A stretch of DNA of 64,000 nt. Source: Micromonospora sp. C95 (GTDB lineage: Bacteria > Actinomycetota > Actinomycetes > Mycobacteriales > Micromonosporaceae). Where the stretch lies: assembly GCF_018070465.1 (NCBI RefSeq), contig NZ_JAGPXT010000007.1, forward strand, positions 186,001-250,000. Reading direction: 5' to 3'. The notes under the pieces are model-generated. The model ran no database searches. It was not told the origin of the DNA and was given only the letters and a program-made list of their open reading frames with translations. The number at the start of each line of letters is the position of its first letter. Positions within the stretch are counted from its first letter, which is position 1. This document shows positions 18,969 through 29,282 of the stretch, piece by piece. A program made the translations under genes and the position numbers.

Positions 18969-19937
18969 ATGCTCGTTCTCGACACGCAGTCGCTGCCGCC
19001 ACGAGAGCGTGCGGAGGCGTTTCAGGCCACGGTCAGCGGTAACTGCTCCGCCAGCATGGCCTCGTTCGAGGATCCGGCCGCGATCGAGGCGAAGATGACC
19101 GTCTCCGACTTCGGCCGGGCGAAGGTGTTCAACATCGAGGCCTCCGGCACGACCCTGCGCCGCACCCCCCGGATCGCCCGGGCCTCGGACGAGTCGTCGA
19201 TCGTCCTGGCATTACCGATGCGGACCGACAACCATCTGATGTGGGCGCGGGAGGGACGCGTGTTCGGACCACGTGACCTCATGCTCGTCGACCTGTCCCT
19301 GCCGTACGTCTATGGCTGGCGGGGCGGCGGTGCCTCCTACGCACTGCACGTCGACGTCGATCACCTTGGCGTTCCCCGGGACGCGATCCACCGGGCCGCG
19401 CGTGAGCTGCGGGTCAGTCCGCTCTACGAACTCGTTCGCAGTCACGTCGCGCACCTGACCGGGCAGGCCGGCGACCTGGTCGGCAGCGGTGCGGGGGCTG
19501 AGCTGGGCGCCGCCTCGGCCGAGCTGATGCGCGCTCTGGTGCTCACCGCTGCCGGTGACGGCCGACGGCTGCGCGAGACCCTGCACTCCTCGATGCAGGC
19601 GCGGGTACAGGCTTACGTCCGCAACAACCTACGAGATCCGGAGCTGACACCGGCACGGATCGCCGCGGCCAACGCCATCTCGCTGCGTACGCTCTACAAG
19701 CTCTACGAGTCACTGGGTCAGAGCCTGGAGCAGTCGATCATCGAACAGCGCCTGCACGGCGCGCGGGCGGACCTGACCGCCGCCCGCCCGCGTTACACGT
19801 CCATCGCGGCGACGGCCCGCGCCTGGGGCTTCGCCAACCCGAGTTTTTTCACCACCAAGTTCCGTGCGGCCTTCGGAGTCACCCCACGGCAGATCGCCAC
19901 CGCGCAGAGATCCGCGGCCACCGCGCCGCCAGAGTGA
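18969..19937 (+). CDS. AraC-family transcriptional regulator
   Basis: The protein is 322 residues. The N-terminal ~190 residues resemble AraC-binding-like sensor domains of the AraC_binding_2 type (PPRERAEAFQATV). The C-terminus carries two helix-turn-helices (ARIAAANAISLRTLYKLYE; TSIAATARAWGFANPSFFTT, then KFRAAFGVTPRQ). A rare TTA leucine codon is present at residue 82 (bases 19212-19214), which in streptomycetes makes expression depend on the bldA tRNA. The downstream genes begin 178 bp later, so it may or may not control them. Confidence 0.88.
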   Translation: MLVLDTQSLPPRERAEAFQATVSGNCSASMASFEDPAAIEAKMTVSDFGRAKVFNIEASGTTLRRTPRIARASDESSIVLALPMRTDNHLMWAREGRVFGPRDLMLVDLSLPYVYGWRGGGASYALHVDVDHLGVPRDAIHRAARELRVSPLYELVRSHVAHLTGQAGDLVGSGAGAELGAASAELMRALVLTAAGDGRRLRETLHSSMQARVQAYVRNNLRDPELTPARIAAANAISLRTLYKLYESLGQSLEQSIIEQRLHGARADLTAARPRYTSIAATARAWGFANPSFFTTKFRAAFGVTPRQIATAQRSAATAPPE

Positions 19938-20053
19938 ACCCTGCACGCAGACGTCAGAACCATGCGTCCGCAGAAAACCCGCCCTGCCGCGACGGTGCGA
20001 GATTGCTCCCTGAACGGCTGACACCCCTGGCAGCCCACCGTGCGGAGCGGACC

Positions 20054-20098
20054 ATGCCTTTCGTCACCGTCAGCGACGCCACCGACCTGCTCGCCTAA
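20054..20098 (+). pseudogene. Remnant of a chloroperoxidase-type alpha/beta hydrolase gene (N-terminus only)
   Basis: A 14-codon frame (MPFVTVSDATDLLA, then TAA) resembles the conserved N-terminus of non-haem chloroperoxidase-like hydrolases, which typically begin MPFVTVxDGT. It ends abruptly 17 bp before the start of an intact alpha/beta hydrolase gene. It could be a deletion scar from an older tandem hydrolase gene, or a chance leader peptide. Confidence 0.3.
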
Positions 20099-20115
20099 CT
20101 CGAGGAGTACCAGCC

Positions 20116-20904
20116 ATGAAACCCATCGTTCTGGTGCACGGCTTCTGGGTCACGCCCCGCAGCTGGGAGAACTGGATCACCCACTACGAGAGCAAGGGCC
20201 ACCAGGTGGTGGCGCCCGCGTACCCAGGGTTCGAGGTCGAGGTGGAGGCGCTCAACGCCGACCCGACCCCGATCGCGCAGGTGACGGTTCCGCAGATCAT
20301 CGCCCACCTCGAAGAGGTCGTGCGGGCACTGCCGGAGCCGCCGATCATCATCGGTCACTCAGCCGGCGGCGCGTTCACCCAGATCCTGCTCGACCACGGC
20401 TACGGCGCGGCCGGCGTGGCGCTCAACTCGGCACCCACCGAGGGCGTACGCGTGGTGCCCCTGTCCCAGGTCAAGTCCACCTTCCCGGTGCTCAAGAGCC
20501 CCGCCAACCGGCACAAGGCGGTCGGCCTGACCCCGGAGCAGTGGAAGTACGCCTTCACCAACACGTTCACCGACGAGGAGTCCCGGGCCCTCTACCAGCG
20601 CTACCACATCCCCGCCCCCGGCGGCATCGTGTGGGGCGGGGTCCTGGCCAACTTCCAACCCGGCCACCAGGACACCTGGGTCGACTACCACAACGACGAC
20701 CGCGCGCCCCTCCTGTTCGTCTCCGGCGGTGAGGACCACATCATGCCGCCCGCCGTACAGAAGTCCAACGCGGACCATTACAAGTCCAACACCGTCACCG
20801 AGCGCCGCGAGTACGACGGCTACGCCCACCTGCTGCCGGCCCAGCAGGGATGGGAGCGGATCGCGGACGAGATCCTCGACTGGGCCCTGCGGCACGCGAA
20901 ATGA
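20116..20904 (+). CDS. Alpha/beta hydrolase
   Basis: The protein is 262 residues with an ATG start and a GAGGAG ribosome site. The oxyanion strand VLVHGFW, nucleophile elbow GHSAGG (Ser82), acid in SGGEDHIMPP and His in YDGYAHLLP complete a catalytic triad. No signal peptide is seen, so it is cytosolic. The substrate is unknown. It overlaps the next gene by 4 nt, linking it to a metallo-hydrolase. Confidence 0.88.
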   Translation: MKPIVLVHGFWVTPRSWENWITHYESKGHQVVAPAYPGFEVEVEALNADPTPIAQVTVPQIIAHLEEVVRALPEPPIIIGHSAGGAFTQILLDHGYGAAGVALNSAPTEGVRVVPLSQVKSTFPVLKSPANRHKAVGLTPEQWKYAFTNTFTDEESRALYQRYHIPAPGGIVWGGVLANFQPGHQDTWVDYHNDDRAPLLFVSGGEDHIMPPAVQKSNADHYKSNTVTERREYDGYAHLLPAQQGWERIADEILDWALRHAK

Positions 20905-21692
20905 CCGACGTACGGGTCACGCACATCGGTGGTCCGACCGTACTGATCGAGGTCGACGGGTGGCAGTTGCTCACCGATCCGACGTTCGATTCGCCCGGCC
21001 GGACCTACCGGTTCGGCTGGGGCACCGCCTCACGCAAGCTGACCGGCCCGGCGCTGCCGGCGGAGTCGCTCGGCGACCTCGACGCGGTGCTGCTGACCCA
21101 CGACCACCACGCCGACAACCTCGACGACGCCGGCCGGGTGCTGTTGCCGGCGGCGGGTCGGGTCGTCACCACCGTGGCCGGCAGCCGACGGCTCGGTGCC
21201 GGCTCCACCGGTCTGGCGCCGTGGCAGCACACCACGCTCACGGCGACCGGTCGGCCGACCATCGAGGTCACGGCGACCCCGTGCCGGCACGGCCCGCCGC
21301 TGAGCCGGCCGGTCGTCGGCGAGGTGACCGGGTTCGTGCTGCGTTGGGCCGGCCAGCGGCACGGCCCGCTCTGGATCACCGGCGACACCGTGCTCTACGG
21401 CGGAGTCCGTCAGGTCGCCGCCCGGTTCGACATCGGCACCGTCGTACTACACCTCGGTGCAGTACGGTTCGGCCTGACCGGGCCGCTGCGCTACACGATG
21501 ACCGCCGCCGAGGGTGCCGAACTGTGCGGGCTGATCGGCGCCCACACGGTGCTGCCGGTGCACTACGAGGGCTGGGGCCACTTCAGCGAGGGCCGGCAGA
21601 CGATTGAGGCTGCCTTCGCCGCCGCCCCGGCCACGGTACGCAAGAGCCTGCGCTGGCTCACCGCTGGCACCGCCACCACCATGACAATCTGA
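20901..21692 (+). CDS. MBL-fold metallo-hydrolase (UlaG-like) with atypical metal motif
   Basis: The protein is 263 residues, and its start overlaps the hydrolase stop (ATGA). N-terminal strands VLIEVDGWQLLTDPTFD, later ITGDTVLYGG and VLPVHYEGW fit the metallo-beta-lactamase fold. The expected HxHxDH motif reads THDHHADN, so the Asp is shifted by one and the last His is Asn. That may alter the second metal site. It is probably cytosolic, with an unknown substrate. Confidence 0.82.
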   Translation: MTDVRVTHIGGPTVLIEVDGWQLLTDPTFDSPGRTYRFGWGTASRKLTGPALPAESLGDLDAVLLTHDHHADNLDDAGRVLLPAAGRVVTTVAGSRRLGAGSTGLAPWQHTTLTATGRPTIEVTATPCRHGPPLSRPVVGEVTGFVLRWAGQRHGPLWITGDTVLYGGVRQVAARFDIGTVVLHLGAVRFGLTGPLRYTMTAAEGAELCGLIGAHTVLPVHYEGWGHFSEGRQTIEAAFAAAPATVRKSLRWLTAGTATTMTI

Positions 21693-21753
21693 CCGGAGCA
21701 CTTTCAGCACACACTTGTTCCTTCCCACCCCGCGACGCAGGAAGGCCACGATC

Positions 21754-22401
21754 ATGAGCAGCCCCGCCCGGCGGGACCCGACGGAGACGCCGACCGCGAA
21801 GCAGCGGCGCGTGTGGGACAGGTCCGCGCCCAGCTACGACCGGCAGATCGCGTTCCTGGAGCGGGTGCAGTTCACGGGCGGCCGGGAGTGGTTGGGCGGC
21901 CGCGCGCGCGGCCGGGTGCTGGAGGTTGCCGTCGGCACCGGCCGGAACCTGCCGCACTACCCCGCCGACGCCACTCTGACGGGCGTCGAACTGAGTCCGG
22001 CGATGCTGGACATCGCGCGCCGGCGCGCCGCCGATCTCGGCCGGCCGGTCGACCTGCGCGAGGGCGACGCGGAGCAGTTGCCCTTCGCGTCGGCGTCGTT
22101 CGACACCGTCGTCTGCGCTCTTTCGCTCTGCTCCATTCCCGACCCGGCGCAGGCGATCGACGAGATGAAGCGCGTTCTCGTGCCCGGCGGCCGGCTGCTC
22201 CTCCTGGACCACGTCGCCAGCACCTGGCCGCCGGTGCGCGCCGCCCAGTGGCTCCTCGAACGGGTCACCGTCCGCGCGGCCGGTGAGTACTTCACCCGCC
22301 GCCAGCTTCCACTGGTGCGTGCGGCGGGATTCATGATCGTAGAGGCCGAGCGGTTGAAGGCCGGCACCGTCGAACGGGTGCACGCGGTCAGGCCTGACTG
22401 A
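21754..22401 (+). CDS. Class I SAM-dependent methyltransferase
   Basis: The protein is 215 residues. The ATG at 21754 follows AGGAAGG; an earlier in-frame start at 21715 lacks one. Motif I VLEVAVGTGRNL, acidic GVELSPAML and motif II-like FDTVVCALSLCSI are of the UbiE/phospholipid N-methyltransferase type. The region AGEYFTRRQLP resembles PmtA-like lipid methyltransferases, but the acceptor is not certain. It lies 61 bp downstream of the metallo-hydrolase gene on the same strand. Confidence 0.85.
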   Translation: MSSPARRDPTETPTAKQRRVWDRSAPSYDRQIAFLERVQFTGGREWLGGRARGRVLEVAVGTGRNLPHYPADATLTGVELSPAMLDIARRRAADLGRPVDLREGDAEQLPFASASFDTVVCALSLCSIPDPAQAIDEMKRVLVPGGRLLLLDHVASTWPPVRAAQWLLERVTVRAAGEYFTRRQLPLVRAAGFMIVEAERLKAGTVERVHAVRPD

Positions 22402-22474
22402 GCCGGCCGGCGACGGCCGATCGCCAGCGTCGGGGATCTGCCCGGCCCGGTGGCCGCCGCACGGGCACCTCGTT

Positions 22475-22518
22475 GCGAGCATTGCTCGCCTTAATATGAG
22501 TTAACTGATATAGATCAG
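22475..22518. promoter_or_regulatory. AT-rich, palindrome-rich promoter region of the secreted protease gene
   Basis: The 325-bp region before the protease gene contains GCGAGCATTGCTCGC (22475-22489, perfect 7-bp arms around one base) and CTGATATAGATCAG (22505-22518, 5-bp arms). They lie in a locally AT-rich stretch (about 22490-22537) unlike the surroundings. These are candidate operator or promoter elements. No known consensus is recognised. Confidence 0.4.
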
Positions 22519-22726
22519 AACCTATCGATACCCGTTAGGTTGGCGGTGGCCCACCTGATCAGGCTGGCGCCCGCCGAGGCGCCCGGCAGCGGCACCGGCC
22601 AGGTCAACGGGCTGCGGCGCCCGCAGCACCGTCGCCCAAACCCCGAGGGCGGAGCGCGGCGGGACACCCCCGCCCCAATCGCGGCGCACCCCCGTTCCGC
22701 GCCGCCGATTCCACAGGAGGCAATAG

Positions 22727-24208
<1,482 letters not shown>

Positions 24209-24223
24209 TCCTTCGATGACCCG

Positions 24224-24258
24224 GCGGCGGGGTGCGGATCGAATCCGCACCCCGCCGC
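24224..24258 (+). terminator. Strong hairpin terminator of the protease gene
   Basis: A perfect 16-bp stem (GCGGCGGGGTGCGGAT and its complement) with a 3-nt CGA loop starts 15 bp after the protease stop codon. Confidence 0.85.
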
Positions 24259-24343
24259 TTGGCGTGCCCATCGGGCACGGTCGGTCCCGGAAGCGCCTCG
24301 GCGGCCGTCGAGGGCGTGTCGGTAGGCCGAGAGAACGAGAATT

Positions 24344-24370
24344 GGCCCGGACCCGTGCCGGGTCCGGGCC
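24344..24370 (-). terminator. Hairpin terminator of the GH62 gene
   Basis: A perfect 12-bp stem (GGCCCGGACCCG and its complement) with a 3-nt loop lies 14 bp downstream of the minus-strand GH62 stop codon. With the hairpin at 24224 it separates two convergent secreted-enzyme genes. Confidence 0.8.
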
Positions 24371-24384
24371 GATCCCACAGTCGG

Positions 24385-25797
24385 TCAGCGTTGCAGGGTG
24401 AGCAGGCCGGGGCGGTACGGCAGGAGGCCGTAGTCGCCGCCGGAGTTGGGTGAACGGCCCTGGTAGAGCATTTGCAGGTTGCAGGGGTCGATGGTCATGG
24501 TCTGGTCGGCGTTGGTCCGGATCAACTCGCCGTGGCTGATGTCGTTGGTCCAGGTGGCGCCGCTGTTGGCCTTGCCGGCGAACGGGTTGCTCTCACTGGT
24601 GGCCTGCGGGGTCCAGCTGCCGCCCAGGCTGGTGGCGGTGAAGGAGCGGAAGTAGCGGCCCTGTGAGCCGATCGCCTCGACGATCATCAGGTACCGCTGC
24701 TGGCCCTGGAGCTTGTAGACCTGGACGCCTTCGAACAGGTTGTTCGTGGAGTCGGTCATGATCGTGGTGTAGTTCGAGCCGAAGCTGCCGGGGAAGTTCC
24801 CGATCGGCATGCTGGCCCGGTAGATGCGGCCGTTGTCGCCGGCGAAGAACAGGTACATGTTCTGGTCGTCACCGATCAACGCCTGATCGATCGGACCCGT
24901 ACCCGAGTTCGAGATCGACCCGGTGAACAGCGTCTGGTGCGCCGACCAACTGTTCACGTTCGTCGGATTCGTCGAGGTCCGGTACGAGAACGCCGGCCCA
25001 CCCCACTGGTAGGCCAACACCCAGACGTTACGCGGCGCGAAGTAGAACAACGACGGCGCGACCGCCGAGAACGGCATCTGGTTCTGGCTGGCCGAACCCA
25101 TCTGGTTCCAGTTCGAGAACAGCCCGAAGTTCATCGAACCCCAGCTCGTGCCGGTGTCGTGGGTGGTGCCGTAGACCAGGTGCTGGCCGTTGTACGGCGC
25201 GTGCGTGAAGTCCTTCAACGACACCCAACCCGACCGCGGCTGCGCCAGCGCACCCGTCGACGACCACCGGTACGACGACGGCAGATTGCAGTTACCGGTC
25301 GGCGGCGGCGTCGTCGGTGGCGTGGTGGTCGGCGGGGTCGTGGTCGGCGGCGTGGTGGTGGGTGGGGTGGTGGGGGTGACGCCGCCGGTACAGCTCACGC
25401 CGTTGAGGGCGAAGCCGGTCGGGGCGGGGTTGCTGCTGTTCCAGGAGCCGTTGAAGCCGAACGAGGTGGTGCCATTGGTGGGGATGCTGCCGTTGTAGCT
25501 GACGTTCCCGGCGGTGACGGCGGCGCCGTTCTGGGTCAGGGTGGTGTTCCATGACTGGGTGACGGTCTGCCCGGCCCCGAAAGACCATGTCAACGTCCAA
25601 CTGGTCAACGGGTCACCGAGATTGGTGATGGTGACGTTGGCGCCGAAGCCGCCCGGCCACTGCGAGGACACCGCATAGTTCACCGAACAGCCGGCCGCCG
25701 CTGCACGTGCCGGCATGGCCACGACGAGCGCCGTCGACGCCAGCAGCGCAGCACCGAATGACGCCATAACGGCATTGACTGATCTTGATCTCGACAT
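24385..25797 (-). CDS. Secreted alpha-L-arabinofuranosidase, CBM2 + GH62
   Basis: The protein is 470 residues from the ATG at 25797 with GGAGGA upstream. A signal peptide (~1-36) is followed by a CBM2 cellulose-binding module bounded by Cys37 and Cys136 ([15 protein letters not shown]). A Thr/Pro linker (~140-168) leads to a GH62 catalytic domain. Likely catalytic residues are Asp196 in SLKDFTHAP, an Asp in [10 protein letters not shown] and the Glu in [10 protein letters not shown]. The enzyme removes arabinose side chains from arabinoxylan while tethered to cellulose. A CebR-type box lies 85 bp upstream of the start. It probably acts with the xylanase-type protein at the window start. Confidence 0.95.
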   Translation of the reverse strand: MSRSRSVNAVMASFGAALLASTALVVAMPARAAAAGCSVNYAVSSQWPGGFGANVTITNLGDPLTSWTLTWSFGAGQTVTQSWNTTLTQNGAAVTAGNVSYNGSIPTNGTTSFGFNGSWNSSNPAPTGFALNGVSCTGGVTPTTPPTTTPPTTTPPTTTPPTTPPPTGNCNLPSSYRWSSTGALAQPRSGWVSLKDFTHAPYNGQHLVYGTTHDTGTSWGSMNFGLFSNWNQMGSASQNQMPFSAVAPSLFYFAPRNVWVLAYQWGGPAFSYRTSTNPTNVNSWSAHQTLFTGSISNSGTGPIDQALIGDDQNMYLFFAGDNGRIYRASMPIGNFPGSFGSNYTTIMTDSTNNLFEGVQVYKLQGQQRYLMIVEAIGSQGRYFRSFTATSLGGSWTPQATSESNPFAGKANSGATWTNDISHGELIRTNADQTMTIDPCNLQMLYQGRSPNSGGDYGLLPYRPGLLTLQR

Positions 25798-25881
25798 GAG
25801 GCATCCTCCGAGCAGGGTGACCGACACGCATTGGCGTGCATCGGTGTTAGGTGAACGTTAACAGCTGCGACGTACAGATTA

Positions 25882-25895
25882 CGGGAGCGCTCCCA
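25882..25895. promoter_or_regulatory. CebR-type operator upstream of the GH62 gene
   Basis: CGGGAGCGCTCCCA matches the CebR consensus TGGGAGCGCTCCCA at 13 of 14 positions. It lies 85 bp upstream of the GH62 start codon, inside the 290-bp intergenic region. This suggests cellobiose- or cellotriose-inducible expression. Confidence 0.7.
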
Positions 25896-26087
25896 CACGC
25901 TCAAGCATCAGTCGAATGCTGTCGAAGTAAAATCGACTGTTTACGCTGGTGGCGGCGACTAGCCGTCGCTGCCGCAGGTGCACCGAAAGGCTGCGCGAGC
26001 CGAACCAATCCGGCAGGTTAACGTTCTCAGCGGATTGCGGCGGATGAGGTCACCACGGGTGCCGCCCACGGCAAAACGCAGATCAGG

Positions 26088-26582
26088 TCACGACCGAAGC
26101 AGCCCACGGTCGGTCATGTAGGCACGCAATGTCTCCGCGTCCCCGGCGGACATCAGGCGGCGTGGGATCACCGTCGCCGGCATCCGACCCACGTACACGA
26201 CCCAGAACTCGGGGGTGGTCCGCACCTGGGTGACTCCGTCCCAGGCGATGCCGCCGGACTCCGAGCCGCTCCGCATCATGATGTTGTCCTCGGTGATGTC
26301 GTAGCCGCCCTCGACGGCATAGCCACTGGAGCGCCGCCGAGCCCGCCACCGTAGCCACGGCCAGTACAGCATCGCCAGCAGGCCACCCAGGACCATCGTC
26401 ATCCACACCGGCAACGTCGGCTCGCCCCACCCGAACCCCCGCGAGACGACGAGACCGATCGCGCCGACCGTGACCAGCCCTGCGCCCACCAGGCGGTACG
26501 TCCGCAGCTGGGCACTGCTGAGCGCGGCGGCCACGCGGCCCGGGTAGCCGGGATCGGCTGGTACGTCGAAACGGATGTGCAC
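26088..26582 (-). CDS. YcxB-like/PH-domain small membrane protein
   Basis: The protein is 164 residues with a GTG start (VHIRFDVPADP). Two membrane helices (~32-75: LVGAGLVTVGAIGLVVS, then LPVWMTMVLGGLLAML) are followed by a soluble domain (YDITEDNIMMRSGSESGGIAWDG, abridged) that fits YcxB-like C-terminal domains, related to bacterial PH domains. Function is unknown. It is divergent from the PLP-enzyme gene across 119 bp. Confidence 0.65.
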   Translation of the reverse strand: MHIRFDVPADPGYPGRVAAALSSAQLRTYRLVGAGLVTVGAIGLVVSRGFGWGEPTLPVWMTMVLGGLLAMLYWPWLRWRARRRSSGYAVEGGYDITEDNIMMRSGSESGGIAWDGVTQVRTTPEFWVVYVGRMPATVIPRRLMSAGDAETLRAYMTDRGLLRS

Positions 26583-26701
26583 GCCAGCACGATAGTGCCT
26601 GCACCTGGCCGCAACCCGCGGCGGCGGCGCGAGTTCGCGGATGCCGGACCGGCCGGGAGCGCCGTCGCGCAGGCCGGTAGTCGCCGCTACGCTGCCCGGT
26701 C

Positions 26702-27673
26702 GTGCTGAGAACACGGCTCGACAGCGCCCGGATCCGGGCGGCTCGCCGAATCATCGACCCGGTCTTCCTCGACACTCCGCTGTACCGATGTGCGGCGCTG
26801 GAGCCCGACCTGGGGTGCGCCGTGAGCATCAAGCTCGAAACAGCGAACCCGGTCCGCAGCTTCAAGGCGCGTGGCACCGAACTTGTCGCGAGCCGGCTCG
26901 CCGACGCCGGGACGCCCGCGGTGGTCTGCGCCAGCGCGGGCAACCTCGGCCTGGCCCTCGCCTGGTCCGGTCGCCGTCGCGGATTGGACGTCACGGTTGT
27001 GGCCACCCGCCACGCGACCGTCGCCAAGCTCGATCGCATCCGGGCCCTGGGCGCCACGCTGGAGTTGGTCGACGGCGACCACGAAATCGCCCGCGACCGG
27101 GCGGTGGCCATCGCGCGGCAGCGCGGTGTCCGGCTCCTGGAAGACAGCCTGGACGTCGAGACCTGCGAAGGCGCGGGCACCATCGGCCTGGAACTGGTGG
27201 ACAGCGCGCCGTCTGTCGACGCCGTGCTGATCGCGCTCGGCGGTGGGGCGCTGGCCACCGGTGTGGGCCACGTCCTGAAGGAGCAGGCACCCCACGTCGA
27301 GGTGCTCTGCGTCCAGCCGCTGGGCGCACCCGCGATGACCCGCTCCTGGCACCAGCGGCGCGTCGTCACCACCGCGTCGACGAACACCATCGCGGACGGC
27401 GTCGCCGGACGGCGCCCCATCCCGGCTGTGCTGGACGACCTGCTCCTGGTCGCCGACGACGCCGTTCTCGTCCGGGAGACCTCGATCGTCACCGGTATGC
27501 GGATGCTGCTCGACCGGGCCGGGCTCGTCGCCGAACCGTCGGCCGCGCTCGGCATCGCCGCGATCCTCGAAGACCCCGACCGCTTCGCCGGCCGACACAT
27601 CGTCACCATCGTGTGCGGCAGCAACGTCGACATGGCCGCCTACCACCGTTGGGTCGACCCGGGCCGCCGGTAG
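26702..27673 (+). CDS. PLP-dependent threonine/serine dehydratase-like enzyme
   Basis: The protein is 323 residues with a GTG start. Fold-type II PLP motifs are clear: the Schiff-base Lys55 in NPVRSFKARG, the substrate loop CASAGNLGLA and the phosphate-binding loop ALGGGALATG. It resembles catabolic threonine dehydratases without a C-terminal ACT domain, so allosteric control is not expected. It may deaminate threonine or serine, or act as a racemase; sequence alone cannot decide. Confidence 0.85.
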   Translation: MLRTRLDSARIRAARRIIDPVFLDTPLYRCAALEPDLGCAVSIKLETANPVRSFKARGTELVASRLADAGTPAVVCASAGNLGLALAWSGRRRGLDVTVVATRHATVAKLDRIRALGATLELVDGDHEIARDRAVAIARQRGVRLLEDSLDVETCEGAGTIGLELVDSAPSVDAVLIALGGGALATGVGHVLKEQAPHVEVLCVQPLGAPAMTRSWHQRRVVTTASTNTIADGVAGRRPIPAVLDDLLLVADDAVLVRETSIVTGMRMLLDRAGLVAEPSAALGIAAILEDPDRFAGRHIVTIVCGSNVDMAAYHRWVDPGRR

Positions 27674-27810
27674 CGGACGTGATCGTCGCACGTCCGAACT
27701 GGGCCACAACCGGTCCGGCTGGTCGTCGGCCGGACCGGCCACCGGCAGCCGCGTATGGTGACTTACCGCGTCATAGCGGTCGAAATGCCAAGCGAGCTGG
27801 CGGAGGGAAA

Positions 27811-28257
27811 ATGAAGCAGAACTACCTGCGGTTCGGGCTGGTCCTGGCGATCAGCCTGGCGGTCATGTTCGTCCTGACCTTGTCCCAGATCCGCGGCTGG
27901 TCGGACTTCTACCTGAATCTGAGCAACTTCTACATGTCGCTGCTCATGGTGGCCGCCATGGGATTCATCATGATGGGCGTCATGCACCAGATGTTCACCG
28001 CCCGACGCCTCAACATCGCCCTCTACGTCGCGCTGGGCGTGATCTTCGTGGGCGGTTTCGCGGCAGTGCGTACGGAGCCGTTCGTGGGCAACGAAGCGTT
28101 CCTCAAGTCCATGATCCCCCACCATTCCCGGGCCATCCTGGTGTGCCAGGAGTCCCAGATCACCGACCCCGAGATCGTCCAGCTGTGTGACCAGATCGTC
28201 CGGTCACAGCAGGAGGAGATCGATCAGATGAAGAAGATCCTCGACGACCGCTACTGA
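27811..28257 (+). CDS. DUF305-related membrane protein
   Basis: The protein is 148 residues with a GGAGGG ribosome site. Three hydrophobic helices (~7-25, 38-60, 68-86) precede a soluble segment with the DUF305 hallmark MIPHHSRAIL and a helical tail (QQEEIDQMKKILDD). DUF305 proteins are often found with copper and respiratory genes, the paired His residues suggesting metal binding. It lies just upstream of qcrC/qcrA-type genes and a copper-chaperone-like lipoprotein, which strengthens a link with metal or redox handling. Confidence 0.8.
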   Translation: MKQNYLRFGLVLAISLAVMFVLTLSQIRGWSDFYLNLSNFYMSLLMVAAMGFIMMGVMHQMFTARRLNIALYVALGVIFVGGFAAVRTEPFVGNEAFLKSMIPHHSRAILVCQESQITDPEIVQLCDQIVRSQQEEIDQMKKILDDRY

Positions 28258-28460
28258 CACTCCCGCCGGCAGGCACCGTGGGTGGATCGCGGCCACGACC
28301 CGCACCGCCGGGTGAACCGATCCCGCGCGGTGACGACGAAACGGCCGAATCGGGCGTACGACCGCTGCCGACTTCATAGTCTGCGGTAGGGGCCGGTGCC
28401 GCTCGTGCGGTGACCGGATCCGTAGCTTCCCCGGTCCAACGTCGAACAGTAGGAGACGGC

Positions 28461-29282
28461 GTGGCAGCTGATCGTGGCAGCCGGTCCCGCCGACGAACGC
28501 CCGCGGTGGCCGGAGCCCGTCGACGTCTCGGGGCCGTCGTACGGCTGTTGACCGCGCTGATGCTGGCCGGCGGGGTGTACGCGACCTTCGCGCCCGCGGC
28601 GCGCGCGCAGGAGGAGCCGCGATTCAGCGGCGCTGCGGCGCAGGGTGAGGCGCTGTTCAACGTCGGTTGCATCACCTGCCACGGGCGCAGCGCCGGTGGA
28701 GTCGAGGGACGCGGGCCCAGCCTCGTGGGGGTGGGCGCGGCGTCGGTCGAGTTTCAGGTCGGTACCGGCCGGATGCCACTCGCGCGGCAGGAGGCGCAGG
28801 CCTTGCGCAAGCCACCGCAGTACAGCGACGAGGAGATCCGTCAACTGGCCGCCTACGTCCAGGAGATCGGCGGCGGTCCCGTGGTGCCCGACGGCGTCGA
28901 GCAGCAGTTGGACGACGCCGATCTGGCCCGGGGCGGGGAGCTGTTCCGGATCAACTGCTCGCAGTGTCACGCCTTCGGTGGCGGCGGAGGCGCGCTGTCC
29001 TCCGGCAAGTTCGCGCCGAGCCTGTACCCGGCATCGGACCGGACGATCTACGCGGCGATGCTCAGCGGCCCGCAGAACATGCCGGTGTTCGGCGACAGTC
29101 AACTGACCCCGGAGCAGAAGGCCGACATCATCGCCTACATCCAGCAGGTCGTGCAGGACGGCCGCGACCCGGGCGGGTTCAACCTCGGCCGCTACGGCCC
29201 GTCCACCGAGGGCTTGGCCATCTTCCTGGTCGGCATCGTCGCCCTCGTCTTCGCGAGCCTGTGGATCGCGGGCAAGTCGTGA
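28461..29282 (+). CDS. qcrC: Di-haem cytochrome c subunit (QcrC-like) of a cytochrome bc1 complex
   Basis: The protein is 273 residues from the GTG at 28461, with AGGAGA upstream. A signal-anchor segment (~25-49) is followed by two cytochrome c domains with CxxCH at 70-74 (GCITCHG) and 166-170 (NCSQCHAF). A C-terminal membrane helix (~249-270) follows. This is the actinobacterial QcrC plan, in which the two c haems carry electrons from the Rieske centre to cytochrome aa3. The stop overlaps the Rieske gene start by 4 nt. ctaE is not upstream, unlike the usual ctaE-qcrCAB order. Confidence 0.92.
   Translation: MAADRGSRSRRRTPAVAGARRRLGAVVRLLTALMLAGGVYATFAPAARAQEEPRFSGAAAQGEALFNVGCITCHGRSAGGVEGRGPSLVGVGAASVEFQVGTGRMPLARQEAQALRKPPQYSDEEIRQLAAYVQEIGGGPVVPDGVEQQLDDADLARGGELFRINCSQCHAFGGGGGALSSGKFAPSLYPASDRTIYAAMLSGPQNMPVFGDSQLTPEQKADIIAYIQQVVQDGRDPGGFNLGRYGPSTEGLAIFLVGIVALVFASLWIAGKS

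Noticed and set aside
25290..25380. Repetitive DNA resembling a tandem or CRISPR-like array
   Set aside because: It encodes the Thr/Pro linker of the GH62 enzyme; there are no spacers and the repeat is codon-driven.
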